Positions 1-10,702 are shown, counted from the stretch's first letter. The stretch: 64,000 bases of DNA from Trichostrongylus colubriformis (GCA_963978905.1 OZ022256.1:26499426-26563425); one strand, 5' to 3'. The notes: generated by a model from the letters alone, not told the origin. Translations and numbers: made by a program.

Positions 1-629
1 TAAATACCGCTTTTTCCCTCAAAACCGCTTTCCACAAAATTTCTTCTGTACATATATATGTAGTACAAGTCCACACGCATCTATAGGTGTTGTTGACACA
101 GACCGACTTCCATCTCCCGGATAACCCTTTTCGGCAAAATAAAAATATCCAAAGTCACCTCATTTTCAATTCCATTTTTTTTTCTCTTTGAATGGCGTTA
201 GACAGGGAAAGGAAAAGGTGATAATCCGATGGAGAAAGATCAGAACTATAAGGCAGCAATTTTTATCCAAGCTCGAGAATTTTTTGAAAAAAAATTTAAA
301 ATTTTTTTACCACTATTGAAAAAATGACTCGCCAAAAAATTCTCGAGCTTGGATAAAAATTGCTGCCCCATCCACCTTATAGCCCTGATCTTGCTCCATC
401 GGATTATCACCTTTTCCTTTCCCTGTCTAACGCCATTCAAAGAAAAAATTTTTTATAGTTTTTGTATTGAAAATGAGGTTGACCGTTGATATGTTCATTT
501 TGCCGAAAAGGGTTATCCGAGAGATGGAAGACAATAATACCCATAGATGCGTGTGGACTTGTACTACGTGTGTATGAACAGAAGAGATTGCTGGAAAGCA
601 GTTTGGAGGGAAAAAGCGGTATTTGAAAA
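1..629. mobile_element. Foldback made of two inverted mariner 3' ends
   Basis: The first ~275 bases and bases ~330-629 are near-perfect inverted copies of each other. The outer tips read TACCGCTTTTTCCCTC at the left and GAGGGAAAAAGCGGTA at the right. Each arm contains the same 3' piece of a mariner transposase gene, so the structure is a head-to-head duplication of one mariner end rather than a normal element with a central gene. The left tip coincides with the window edge, so the outer boundary may lie outside. It cannot be autonomous. Confidence 0.75.
339..441 (+). pseudogene. Mariner transposase C-terminal fragment
   Basis: The + strand encodes ...LPHPPYSPDLAPSDYHLF..., the signature around the third catalytic aspartate (the D of SDYHLF) of DD34D mariner transposases. 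An in-frame TAA interrupts the reading just upstream, after LELG. An inverted second copy lies at about 182-275 on the minus strand in the other arm of the foldback. A short downstream segment (about 708-774 +) encodes FNDDEHFESCLNNFFDSM, which resembles the segment that normally follows in mariner proteins; that match is weaker. No N-terminal domain or first two catalytic residues are present. Confidence 0.7.
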
Positions 630-779
630 AACGAAAAAACTTTTTAGACTACCCAATATTATCACCCTTCTGAGTCCCTGTGCCAGCTACGTAGAACCAA
701 GGTGTGATGTTGTCTTCAACGACGATGAACACTTTGAAAGCTGTCTCAACAACTTCTTCGACTCCATGTCAAAAGGCGT

Positions 780-1975
780 TACAGCATGGTCAACGCCTTT
801 TTCTCTTTGATAGCTGCTGATTTTCGCCGCTCCTCAGCGAAAGTTGTTACAAGTCTGCTGAGTTCTGACAGAAGCTTGTGACTTGGACGGGACTCGAACC
901 AGCACTCCCTTCTCTACGTGCTAATATAATTGACAAAATAGGAAGGGCATACGAAATAAGAGAACAAAAAACCACCCTTCCCCAACTCAGGGAGGCTCCC
1001 AGTGGCTGAGCTGAAGGTAAGTGCTTAAAAATCGGTTTCCTTCCTCCCCTACAGCACTTCTGGAGACAGCCGGTAAAAGCTGTTTATGTGCTGTACAGCT
1101 TATACGGACGACCACAGTTTCTGATTGTAAGATACGAGTCCTCGAACCTCTTTCATCCCCTATATCGTCTTGGAAACAGGAGATCGAAGCACCTTCCTTC
1201 CTATGTTGACTCGTTTCTTCAAAACACTTCACAACGGAATTTCTCTATTTCACAAACCACTTACTTTGTGCGTTTTTTGTCGGTCTATCTGTACATATGT
1301 CTACCCCTCTGCGAGTAAGTGGTCATGATAAGGGAGTGACAGAGGGACCGCTCAATGTAAACAGAAACTCATTAATGCTGGAGCATCAGTCCACGCCATG
1401 TCATTTTTGTGATAGCGCCTCCTACTTATATAAACGACTACTTACAACTCTCTCAGCCATTCTGACTATTCTGAGTTGTGCTCATGGTATCAGCACAGGA
1501 TAATGATGTCAAGGTCCTTGAGGGATCAATTTGGTATACAATAGATCCGATAAAGTTGAGGGAATTTCAGTGCATTAAAGCTATTCATGTCTTCAACAAG
1601 TCATAGACTGCTTCGTTATACATCACACTGTGGGCAGAAGTCCCGAAAACGCATAGCGGGTCACACCATACAGGATACAGTCTCAGAACTCCGAATTCCA
1701 TGGCTAGCGGATCGCACCAATGGACCAGTTGATCCGCACAAGCATGACTGCTTAAGAGTTGGCTATCTTCGCTTATACATATTGCTGACTAACCACTGTT
1801 TTGATTGTCGCGTAGCACGCTTTTCATCGGTGCTGTGTGACGCGCGGGGTAAAACGCGTAACTAAAACTGGCATAAAAATTCACTATAGCGAGCGATCGA
1901 AAGTGAGTGAAGCAAGAGAAGGAGTTGCCGTTTCTGATTCATCTGTGCTTATGAGTCTCTGTGCATTTATGTACA
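780..1975. other. No gene recognised; tRNA-like box B at 891-901 (-)
   Basis: Nothing here reads as a convincing gene. On the minus strand, 891-901 is GGTTCGAGTCC, a perfect match to the internal B box (T-arm) of tRNA genes. No cloverleaf or correctly spaced A box is visible upstream, so it is at most a truncated tRNA-derived relic. Bases ~1395-1500 resemble, in reverse orientation, part of the repeat seen again at 53790-53910. Short open frames at 1297-1503 and 1587-1865 show no recognisable protein features. Confidence 0.3.
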
Positions 1976-2114
1976 CAGTCCACTTCCCACAGCCTGGCAG
2001 GGTGAGGCCTACGGACTTGGATGAAAGTGTATCGATCTCTCTTACCCCGCCACACACTCGCTCTCTACGTACGTCCGTAGAGCCACGCCCTGCCAGGGGT
2101 CGGGATATGGGCTG
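1976..2114. mobile_element. Short TIR element, CAGTCCAYTTC family, copy 1
   Basis: Ends are CAGTCCACTTCC at the left and, as inverted complement, CAGCCCATATCC at the right. They are followed inward by the shared inverted motif CCTGGCAGGGYG and GTCCGTAGAGCCACGCCC. A second copy lies in the opposite orientation at 14928-15068. Length is about 140 bp, with no coding capacity. A TA dinucleotide abuts the right end, suggesting but not proving TA target use. Confidence 0.6.
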
Positions 2115-2199
2115 TACCAGTTTTGCTAGCTCACAGAGCTGCGCGACCACACTGTGAAACGCCGTAATTATTAAAGTCGATGCTGAACAGTCGATATCG

Positions 2200-2300
2200 A
2201 TGGAAGTCCTACGACATGATACGTACAGTCCGCTAGCAGTAGCAGCGTACAGTACGTACTGTCCGCTAGCAAAACTGCTATTACTACAGTCACCTACCAC
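2200..2300. repeat. Short imperfect direct/inverted repeat cluster
   Basis: The motif GTACAGTCCGCTAGCA occurs at about 2222-2237 and again, slightly changed, at about 2255-2275. It is separated by a run of AGCAG and GTACAGTACGTAC, which is itself palindromic. Function is unknown; it may be a local slippage-derived repeat. Confidence 0.45.
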
Positions 2301-2370
2301 CCTTCAGAGGCTCGGGAAGATTTTCTTGCAACTGGTGGGAGTAAGTAGTGCATTCACCAAGCACAAAGTA

Positions 2371-3259
2371 TTAAGTTGTCCCAAAAGTCTTGTAGGATTT
2401 CTCCAAAAAAATCAGTAACTCTTGTTTACTTCGAGACAGGCCTAGGCGATTCAGGATTATAGTAGAACGTTCTCTAAACTTTCTAGGAAAATACATATTG
2501 ATCCACCAGATCCCGTAGAGAAAGCTACAATGCCCATAGTCGATACCCACCCAACACGCGCTGTCATTTACTATGAGTGGCCTTGCGTCACCAAAGCGAC
2601 GGAAGCTTGCCACTCCATCAACGCTGCATTGGGCGGGGATGTGTGAGCTAAGAAACCATGCGCCGCTGGTTCATCAGCTTCAGCAACGGCGAGATTGACA
2701 TGGAAGACAAACCACGCTCAGGACTATGCTACTTCTGCGACGCTGAAGGAATGCTTGTCCATGAAGTGCTGGTACAGGGCGGGACAGTGTCCGCTACCGT
2801 ATGCACCCACCAGCTCCAGCAGCTCGCGTCGCTGTTCGAGAAAAGCTCCGAAAAAGGTCCGCGGACAAGGTCCGCGGTCACCCTCCCATGCGACGCCCCT
2901 TCCCATTTCACGAGAAGTAGCCGGGTCAAGCTAATCGAGTTCGGCAGGGATGTGCTGCCCCACCAGTCATACTCTCCAGACACTGTCCCTTCTGACTATC
3001 ACCTTACCCATCCTCTTATATCCTTCCTAGTCAAGAGAAAATTTGTTGATTATGGCATGCTTGCAAAGGCGATCGCTGTCTTCATCGACTCCCAGAACTC
3101 AGGGTTCTGGGAGGAGGGAATCAATGATTTACCTATGAAGTGGCAGAGTCTTATCGATAACAATGGTTGATAAACTGTTGCCTAATTGTTGTTTGTTGGA
3201 AGAAAAAATAATAAAAAATGAGGGTCGAAAAAAATCCTACAAGACTTTTGGCAACCTAA
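2371..3259 (+). mobile_element. Mariner element, internally deleted (889 bp)
   Basis: Terminal inverted repeats read TTAAGTTGTCCCAAAAGTCT at the left and, inverted, TTAGGTTGCCAAAAGTCTTG at the right. Both ends are flanked by TA (2369-2370 and 3260-3261), the expected mariner target duplication. The element carries a damaged transposase gene on the + strand. At about 0.9 kb it is shorter than a typical 1.2-1.3 kb mariner, consistent with internal deletion. Confidence 0.88.
2600..3170 (+). pseudogene. Mariner transposase pseudogene
   Basis: Coding similarity starts near 2600 (ACHSINAALGGDV). It passes an in-frame stop just before an internal ATG at 2658 and then runs open to 3170. Recognisable blocks in order are MRRWFISFSNGE and MEDKPRSG (end of the second helix-turn-helix region and linker), CYFCDAEG, SATVCTHQLQQL, the damaged second-aspartate region CDAPSHF, SYSPDTVPSDYHL (third aspartate) and GFWEEGINDLPMKWQ followed by DNNG at the C terminus. 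The segment holding the first catalytic aspartate is deleted between KPRSG and CYFCD, so the protein cannot be active. The terminal inverted repeats at 2371 and 3259 bracket it with the expected spacing. Confidence 0.88.
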
Positions 3260-3261
3260 TA

Positions 3262-4345
3262 CACGCGACTATTAGTGGTTGATATTTTAGTGGTCTAAAT
3301 GGGCCATTACTAATTGGCATTGCAGGAAACAAATTGCATTCGTCCAAATGTGCAATGGTCGTTTGGCAGTAGCAAGCGGTGTGTCGGATTATTTAACTTA
3401 CTGGTATCGGTTCACTTCAAACTTTATGAAAAGTCATCACTCGCCATCTCCCGCTGTCACTGCCGCGTGTTCCTCACAAAACGCTATTAACTGAAGTAAC
3501 CTCGGGTCTGCGAAAAGAGCTACTGCTTTGGTACCATATGACGTCGGACGCACATTACGAGCCTCATCACTCCACATCGATTTGGATCACTTACCATAAA
3601 TGTTCCCATGCCAAACCTTATCATAACAGTGAGGGTCAAGGCTCCATAATGAACCACAAAAACAAGACATTTCGCAATTATTTTTGTCGCTTATTATCAG
3701 CTTTCATAAGCTGTTATTACCTTGGATCCTCCACTATCGATGTTTCTGTCTCACCTTCAACAGAAATGTGGTTTCAAGGCTCTAACGGTGATATCTACTA
3801 CATAGGACCCCTAATCAAGTCATATTGTCCTGTTTCATCACACACAATAGCACCTATGAAGGTCTACACTTTATGGTGAGCATGAAACGATGTCTTCCAA
3901 CGCTCTTCATTAGCCTCATAAGCGGCTGTCATATCCGGTCACCTACCATTAGTGTCACCGTCTCACATCACACATTCGCAAGCGTCAGTGCTTCATCGTA
4001 AGCTTGGAGCACGCAGCGGATTCAGTGACCCTTGCCTTCCGATGCTTCTTAGGCCGCGGTCGTACTCACCGCAGGTAGGGCGTGGCTGCGTTCACAGGCA
4101 GCGAGGGAGAGTGGCACAGAGGAGCTGCAGAGATACGCAGGCAAGGAGGCAGGATGGCGTACGCGGAGACGCAGATGAACGCAGCCACGCTCTGCCGCCG
4201 TCATCGCAAAGTATGACCGCGGCCTTATCAGCCGTCATCAGCTGTTATCAGGACCGGCCACCACCATCACAGCACAAGTGTCACTCTCCAAATCAGCTGC
4301 GAATCAAGATACTAGCTTTGCTGCGACGTGAGATATGAATTTCGT
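3262..4345 (+). repeat. Diverged R146-family fragment
   Basis: From about 3560 to 4345 the sequence follows the 3' half of the R146 family (see 30970-32625). It has runs of TTATCA motifs, then CATCACAGC-type filler, and the diagnostic tail GCGACGTGAGATATGAATTTCGTGACA at about 4322-4348. It is more diverged than the copies downstream and lacks the terminal ACAG/ACAC microsatellite. A 173-bp MITE is inserted in it at 4052-4224. Bases 3262-3560 are probably a still more diverged part of the same copy. Confidence 0.55.
4052..4224. mobile_element. Harbinger-like MITE H1 (GGCCGC...TIR, TTA duplication)
   Basis: Ends are GGCCGCGGTCGTACTCACCG and, inverted, GGCCGCGGTCATACTTTGCG. They are followed inward by a second inverted block around GCGTGGCTGCGTTCA. 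TTA flanks both sides (4049-4051 and 4225-4227). The 3-bp duplication fits PIF/Harbinger-type elements, but no transposase is present to prove the superfamily. It interrupts the diverged R146 fragment. Confidence 0.75.
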
Positions 4346-4396
4346 GACAAACAGATCACACCGATACACATTTATAATATTCTTAGCTAATTTAGT

Positions 4397-5627
4397 ATAT
4401 ACCAGTTGGCGGGCGCACACTACTGCGCGCGATTCGTGGCGATGTTGTGTAAAATGGGTTTGAGTGGCATAACCACAGCTGAGTATGGAACTGAGCGGAA
4501 ATTTCCTTTCCTCTGCTTTCAGGTGAGCTATTGATTTGGAAAAAGCAGAGAAGATGGCGTAATAAAAAAGCATTTCGATATTGATATACTTCAGTCGCTT
4601 TGCATCGAACCCGTTTTGCACGTCATCGACATGAATCGCGCGCAGTAGTGTGCCCCAGCCAACTGGTTTAGGCCATCATTGGGAGTTTGGATAGTTTAGA
4701 GATCGATAGTTTTGCATTTGACTGCAGCGACTGGTAACAATGTGTTCATTTGCTGAGAATCTAATTCCTACACATTGATGATAAATCCATATCTCGATGA
4801 TCGATGTTTATCGTTTTCGTAAACATGTTTCACTGTTCGGAATTTTACATAGTCTAACGGTCGATACCCAGTCTTGCTGCCAGTACCGCATTAGAAAATG
4901 ATTCCGCGTGAATAGCTTGCTTTGCTATCACAATATAGGCTTTATCCTGATCATCAATGCAGATCGTAGTATCAAGGGAAATGCACCACTTTTTGGAACG
5001 CTAGGCAATTCAGCGGTCGTTACATCGGCCAGTAATATCAGAACATGAACAATATATATTCACTCAATAGCACTGAGCATCAGACGCTTTTGCTGAAGCG
5101 GTCGCATAGTAGTAGCAAGCGATGTAAAGGATTTCATCCAATTCCTAACTGTTCTTATCAGCCACTGTAAGCCGTTATCAGTGTCACTGAGGCCTCTGTA
5201 CCCAACAATACCATTGAGTTTTCCGTACCCTACAATATCTGCGAATGTGAAGATTCTACTGTTAGCCGCAAAAGCGAACCGACCTTGGTGACGTTTCCCT
5301 TCTCTCGCTCCTTAGCGAATCTTATCAACCATCATCTGTTTGGATCGCTTAACATTAATGTTCCTGGTCCACGCTGCCGAATTTCTTTGAGTGTCAGCGC
5401 TCTTGGATCAACGCGAAAGGCGAAAAGGATTTGGCGACATTTGTCTTCCGAGGCTCCTTATCAGCCCTTATCAGTTGCTATCACTTTCGGTTCACCGCCG
5501 CTAGGGTCCCTACACCACCCTCTCCACCACTTGTTAAATTCAGGGTCCCAGCTTTACTGCGACGCGAGATATGAATTTCGTGACAGATAGACGGACACAC
5601 GGACAAACACACACAGAGACATACTAA
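4397..5627 (+). repeat. R146-family copy A1
   Basis: A long dispersed repeat. It starts at TATACCAGTTGGCGGGCG followed by GCACACTACTGCGCGCGA. It contains conserved unique blocks (for example the block around ATCGATAGTTTTGCATT) and TTATCA-rich tandem units. It ends with GAGATATGAATTTCGTGACA, an ACAC/ACAG microsatellite and CATACTAA. It is collinear with copies at 6736 and 30970 and with the reversed copies at 9443 and 50780. No open frame is conserved between copies. It is joined head-to-tail with copy A2, and the junction is interrupted by the foldback at 5628-6731. Confidence 0.85.
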
Positions 5628-5812
5628 CAAGGGAAGGATGGTAAGTCGAAGTGGCCGTTTAAAATGGGGTTTATACTAATGATAGGGCTCGGGATGCCAT
5701 TCACCAGTCTGCATTCCATATCTGCTGTGCGTATCTGGGAGCAAGGTTACAGGCGTTGAAAGGGAAGCAACTCAGCACATATGCGATAGGCAAGTGCAAT
5801 AAATGTGTGATT

Positions 5813-5878
5813 CGATAGCCAAGTGGTTATGTGCTAGGACTCACGTCCGGGGGTACACGTGCTCGGATCCTTGCTATA
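5813..5878 (+). pseudogene. tRNA-derived sequence (Leu-like) in left arm
   Basis: The segment starts GATAGCCAAGTGGTTATGTG, which matches the A-box region of class II (Leu/Ser) tRNAs. It has an anticodon-arm-like GGACTCACGTCC and a degraded B box GCTCGGATCC, then TTGCTATA, which can pair with the start. The stems are imperfect and the B box deviates from GGTTCGANNC, so it is called a pseudogene. The partner in the other arm (6484-6547 -) has ACTCAAGTTC, as in the anticodon arm of tRNA-Leu(CAA). Confidence 0.4.
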
Positions 5879-6483
5879 CGTGCCTTTCGTATTTTTCCCA
5901 AATTACTTTCCGAACGTTACAAGCAAGGAATTAAATGCTCCGAGAGCTTGATCTCACTACAAAAGAGCATTTCTGAGAAAATGGATCCATTGCTGTTTTA
6001 TCTTAAACATTTCTACTTCTTCGCTTATTGCTTTCACAAACATGTTTTTCACAGTCAGTGTATGAATTAACCTATATTCCCAGTTTTGCGCACCCGGATA
6101 CGAAAATTTTCTCTCTTACTCGGTACGCTGCAGGGTACCTTGATGAACATCCAAGCGATTTTCAAACACCTATTCAGTATTCATTTCCCACAGATTTGAC
6201 AGAGAATGTGAAGTTGTTGGCTGTGACAAGCTATTCTTTATTCAGTGTTCGCACTACGAAAAGCTTCTTTGTTTCCATCCATCACTTCGTTTTAGATTAC
6301 TACATTTGTTGTAAAATACTATAAAGGCAATAAGCGCAGAAGTGGAAATGTGCATGATAAAACAGCGAAAATGGATTCATTTCCTCAGAAACGCTCTTTC
6401 GTAGTTAGATCAAGCTCTCAGAGCATGTAATTCCTTGTTTGTAACGTTCGGAAAGTAATTTGGGAAAAGTATAAAAGGCGCGT

Positions 6484-6547
6484 CCACCAAGAATCCGAAC
6501 TCGTGACCCTTCGAACTTGAGTTCTAGCACATAACCTCTTGCTATCG
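6484..6547 (-). pseudogene. tRNA-derived sequence (Leu-like) in right arm
   Basis: This is the inverted counterpart of 5813-5878. Read on the minus strand it gives GATAGCAAGAGGTTATGTGC, then AGAACTCAAGTTC (resembling a CAA anticodon arm), then GAGTTCGGATTCTTGG as a near B box. Both arms of the foldback therefore carry the same tRNA-like unit. Whether it was captured once before the arms duplicated is inference. Confidence 0.4.
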
Positions 6548-6735
6548 AGCACACATCTGCTGCACTTGCCTATTGCGTATGCGCTGGCTTGCCTCCCTTT
6601 CAACGCTTGTAACTCTGCTACCACAGACGCACAGCAGATATGGAATGCAGATTGGTGAATGGCATCCCGAGCCCTATCACTGGTATATACTCCATTTCAA
6701 ACGGCCACTTCGACTTACCATCCTTCCCTTGTAGG

Positions 6736-8078
6736 TAATTATATACTACCAACTGGCGGGCGCACACTACTGCGCGCGACTCATGGCGATGCTGTGCAAA
6801 ATGGGTTTGATCAGCACGACCACAGTTGTGTATGGAGTTGAGTGGAAACTTTCTTTCCTCAGCTTTCAGCTGAGTTATTTATTTGGATAAAAGCAGAGGA
6901 GATGGCGTTATGAAAAAGCATTTCGGTGTTATCATGCTTCAGTCGCTTTGCATCGAGCCCGTTTTACACGTCATCGACACTAATCGCAGTAGTGTGCGCG
7001 AGGTCATCATTGGGAGTTTGAATACTTTAGACATCGATAGTTTTGCATTCGAGTGCATCGATTGGTAACAACTTGTTCATTCGCCGAGCATCTAATTCCT
7101 ACACATTGATAGTAGATCCAAATCCCGATTATCGATGTTTATTGTTTTCGTGAACATGCTTCACTATTTGGAATTTTGCATAGTTTAGCGGTCGATACCT
7201 AGTGCTGCTGCCAGTACCGCATTAGAAAATGGTTCCGAGTGAATCGCTTGCTTTGCTATCACAAATATAGGTTGCATCATGGTTATCTATGTAGATCGCA
7301 GTATCAAGAGAAATGCTAAGCCGTTATCAGTTTCACTGAGGCCCCTGTACCCAGCAATGCCATTGAGGTCCCCGTACCCTACCATACCTGCAAATTTGAA
7401 CATTCCACTGTTAGCCGCAAAAGCGTACCGGCCTTGGTGACATTTTCGTTCTCACGCCCTAATCGAATCTTACCAACAATTATCATTTCGGGTCACCCAC
7501 TTATGAATGTCCCCATCCCACTCTGCTAAACACCCATGAGTGTCAGCGTTTTTGGATCAAGGCAAAAAGCGAAACGAATTTGACGACATTCGCCTTCTCA
7601 TGCTCCTTATCGAATCTTATCAACCATTATCGAGCTGGATCACCCAACCATCAATGTCCCTGTCTCACGCAGCACAACACATGTGAGTATGAACGCTTCG
7701 GGACCAATGCAAAAAGCGAAACGGATTCGACGACTCTAGCCTTTTTACGCTCCTTATCGAATCTTATCAACCGTTATCAATGCGGGTCACCCACCATTAA
7801 TGTTCCCGTCCAATCCCGCAAAACATCTATGAGTGTCAGCGCTCAAGGATCAACCCGAAGGGCGAAACGACTTTGGTGACATTCGCCTTTTGAGGATCCT
7901 TATCAGCGCGTATCAGCTGCTGTCACTTTCGGTCCACCACCGCGGGGTTCCCTTGGCATCCCCTATATCACTTGTGAAATTCAGCGTCCCAGCTTTGCTG
8001 CGAAGCGAAATATGAATTTCGTGACAAACGGACGGACACCCAGACAGACAGACAGACATACTAAGCGAATTATATAGA
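6736..8078 (+). repeat. R146-family copy A2
   Basis: Begins AACTGGCGGGCGCACACTAC and is collinear with A1 (CATCGATAGTTTTGCATTCG; CCTCCTGT-like blocks). It has about three to four TTATC-rich units between 7440 and 7900, each with TGAGTGTCAGCG or TGAGTATGAACG. It ends with GAAATATGAATTTCGTGACA, a short GACA microsatellite and CATACTAAGCGAATTATATA. That tail shows the intact CTAAG that was the target of the foldback in copy A1. No conserved reading frame is seen. Confidence 0.85.
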
Positions 8079-8658
8079 GTAAGATAATACGATAGTAGGA
8101 TGTCTCTTCCACTGTTCTTGAGCAAGAAATGAGAGACGATGGGTGAATTGATTAATGCATACAGCACCATGTGTATCAGCACGAACATCGCGCTGTATAG
8201 ACACGGTTTCACTTCGAGTTAACGATCAGTGAAGAATGGTCGGCAACCTATCTACTTTTCTTGGTGCGTGACAGCTTCGCAGGTATCGAATGTGTGGACA
8301 GGATAACTACTGAGACTAGTGCATGTCGAAGGGGTCTAACACCTGGGCAATGTTTGCTTTTGTTTTTCTTTTGTTTTCTTTCCTCATGGGAATTTTTCAG
8401 TATCAATGCAAATTCTGCTCCATATACCATATGCTATGCCCTCTAAAATTGAGCATCACACGGTGAGTATCAGTATTGCGTGTGTTATCCTGGGGAAGCT
8501 TTTGGGTCAATGTGGGTGGGGGGCGCGACTTTGCATTTGATGTCGTCCCATGCACGTGAAAACGCGAAAATGACGGTTCACGGCTGCTCAGCAAAGGTGT
8601 GCTATCGGCGATCATTCAGCCATGTATGTGAAGACGCGTTTCTCTCAACTCACATTAA
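8079..8658. other. No feature recognised
   Basis: About 580 bp with no recognisable protein, RNA or repeat family. A pyrimidine-rich run (TTTGTTTTTCTTTTG) lies at 8355-8380. Short open frames exist on both strands (for example 8248-8446) but have no recognisable features. Confidence 0.3.
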
Positions 8659-8987
8659 GGCTGTGTTCATACCCAACTGAATGAAAATTTTGGCGCACCG
8701 GCTCATCCGCGATATGGGATTTTTAGCCATGTCACGTATCGTACGTCAGTTCATTTGCATTGTGGCAAATAGCCGAAATCGTGAATTCGCCGATCCGCCG
8801 ATTCTCTCAAATCGCGGATGCGAAAATACTCTCACTTTCTTGATCGATACGTACTTATGTATGACGCGAATGCGCCAACTCTCTCAAATCGCGGATGCGC
8901 AAATGCGCTTAATTTCTCGATCGATACGTATATTTGACTTTACGCCGATGCGCCAAAAATTCCATTCAGTTGGGTACGAACACAGCC
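8659..8987. mobile_element. Harbinger-like MITE H2
   Basis: Inverted ends are GGCTGTGTTCATACCCAACT at the left and, inverted, GGCTGTGTTCGTACCCAACT at the right. They continue inward for about 40 bp (TGAATGAAAATTTTGGCGCA). Flanks are TAA and TGA, a possible decayed TNA duplication. The interior holds direct repeats of CTCTCAAATCGCGGATGCG and of GATCGATACGTA. The latter motif is also the repeated module of element H3. Confidence 0.72.
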
Positions 8988-9442
8988 TGATCACCCCAAC
9001 GTTCATAATAATTGAATTAATTTTTCGCGTTCCTGTGGAAATGTGGTATAGTGGTACTTCACATTTCTCATTCTATCAATCGCTCATGTACTGTAAGAGT
9101 CGCATCCAGGGAGGCCTTTAATGACACCTGAAGGGGAATATTTAGCAAGACGTGGAATTTGAAAATAGGGGCTTTGCAGTGTATCAGAGAAAGAACGAAA
9201 TGAAACGCCGAAAAACTTGAGCCATAGAACCGCAAAAAGTTTTGTCACGGGTGTGTATAAAGTGGTACGAATGACTTTTTTTCGCACCTCTACTCACTGC
9301 TACGCACATTAGGTGCGGTTAACGATGGGAGGTCACAATATTGGGCATTCTTTATGTAACTTGCTTACAACAGCCATCAAAAGAAAAAAAATATGGAGAA
9401 AGGAAGCCGGGAGTAAATGAATTCTTTATCCTGTATACGACC
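8988..9442. repeat. Unassigned DNA with one short dispersed repeat
   Basis: The only explained piece is about 9248-9297 (GGTGTGTATAAAGTGGTACG ... CGCACC). It recurs in inverted orientation at about 13566-13607. The rest shows no gene. Confidence 0.4.
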
Positions 9443-10454
9443 TACTTCTTATAATCGGCTAAGTGTGTGTGTTGGTGTGTGTGTTTGTGTGTATGTCTGT
9501 TTGACCGGAAATTTATATTTCAAAAGTGGATTGTGAATTTCAAAAAATGTCGCCGAAATTTGTTTCACCTTTCCGGTCGATCCTAGACTGCCGACACTTG
9601 TAGGTGTTTCGAGGCTCGGGACGGGCACATCAATGGTGGGTGATCCAAATTGATAACGGTTGATAAGCGCTGCCTCAAAAGGCTGATGTCGCCAAATCCG
9701 TTTCGCTCTTCTGGCTAACAGTGGGATGTTCAAACTCACCGGTATTACAGGATACGGCGACCTTAATGGTGGCTTTTCGAAACTGATAGCGGCTTACGGG
9801 GGCTGATAAGAGCCACCACGAAATGGGGAAGGGGTGAATCCGGTACACCACTCACTACTACTATACGACTGCTATAGTAAGTGCGTCCGATGCTCAGTGC
9901 CATTGGGTGAACATATTTCTTTTATGTTCTGATATCTGCTCCCGATGTATCGACTGCTAAATTGCTTAGCGTTCCAAACAATGGTACATGTTTGTTGATA
10001 TTGCGATCTACATGGGAGCTTTAGACACGATTTGGATTTGTGATAGCAAAGCAAGCTATTCATTCTCTCAGGCAGCGTTCATACTTCTGGAATTTGCGTT
10101 TTTGCGTTTTTGCGTTTTTGTGGAAAGAAGAATAGATACGTATCGATTGGAAAAACTGCGTTTTTGCGTTTTTGTGGAAAGAAGAGTAGATACGTATCGA
10201 TTTGCGGAATTTGCGTTTTTGCGTTTTTGTGGAAATGCGGAATTGTGGAATTTGCGTTTTTGCGTTTTTGTGGAAATGTGGAATTGTGGAAAGCGTGGAA
10301 GCCACGTGCGCGGTGCGTGTCATTCCGAGCAGCTCATCATTCGCGAGCGGTTGAACGGATGATGATGAGCTATTTGTTCTCATTTTCTTGAGTTCGGAAA
10401 GAGCTCATATAAATAAGGATAGAAGGATAAGAGCTTATATACATTTGATAAATG

Positions 10455-10543
10455 GTTTCAGTCGACTTTGAAGAGAAACTGCCATTTTCGTGCAGGGATA
10501 TAGACATAATTTTGTGAGAAGTACAGTTTCTCTTCAAAATCGA
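10455..10543. repeat. Inverted repeat inside H3
   Basis: ACTTTGAAGAGAAACTG near 10459 is matched by CAGTTTCTCTTCAAAATC near 10524-10541, giving an imperfect hairpin of about 90 bp. Confidence 0.55.
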
Positions 10544-10547
10544 ATGT

Positions 10548-10702
10548 CACACGGTTGTGCTAAGGTGGATTGTCAATTACGATCTAGAACCGATTCAGAA
10601 GAAGTCTGCCACTTCCTTCCCTAAGAATTCCTTACACAAAAGTCGGACATATTTGAAATCTGTTCAAGATCGTTATTGAAAATTCATCTTAGCACGGGTG
10701 TG
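10548..10702. mobile_element. Nested foldback MITE inside H3
   Basis: The left end CACACGGTTGTGCTAAGGTG and the right end, inverted, CACACCCGTGCTAAGATGAA are followed inward by matching TTACGATCT and TAACGATCT blocks. It is about 155 bp with no coding capacity. Target duplication is not clear. Confidence 0.55.

Larger units (their letters stand above)
5628..6731. mobile_element. Tc4/Tc5-like foldback element (1.1 kb, ~430-bp arms)
   Basis: Arms at 5628-6060 and 6310-6731 are inverted copies starting CAAGGGAAGGATGGTAAGTC. The left flank is CTAA and the right flank is TAGG. The same site in the R146 family reads CTAAG, so insertion into CTAAG with a TAA duplication (one later substitution) explains the junction. 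A CTNAG target with TNA duplication is the known specificity of C. elegans Tc4 and Tc5, which also have long inverted arms. The loop (6060-6310) shows no transposase, so this copy is non-autonomous. Confidence 0.82.

Noticed and set aside
880..950. A functional tRNA gene on the minus strand
   Set aside because: A perfect B box exists, but no A box at the right distance and no acceptor stem pairing could be found.
4420..9900. A CRISPR-like array suggested by the regular 146-bp repeats
   Set aside because: The units are contiguous with no unique spacers, recur as part of a dispersed eukaryotic repeat, and the genome is nematode-like.
10060..10391. Overlapping frames with FAFLRFCG-type repeats
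   Set aside because: Same simple repeat in the left arm of H3; peptide periodicity follows the DNA octamer.
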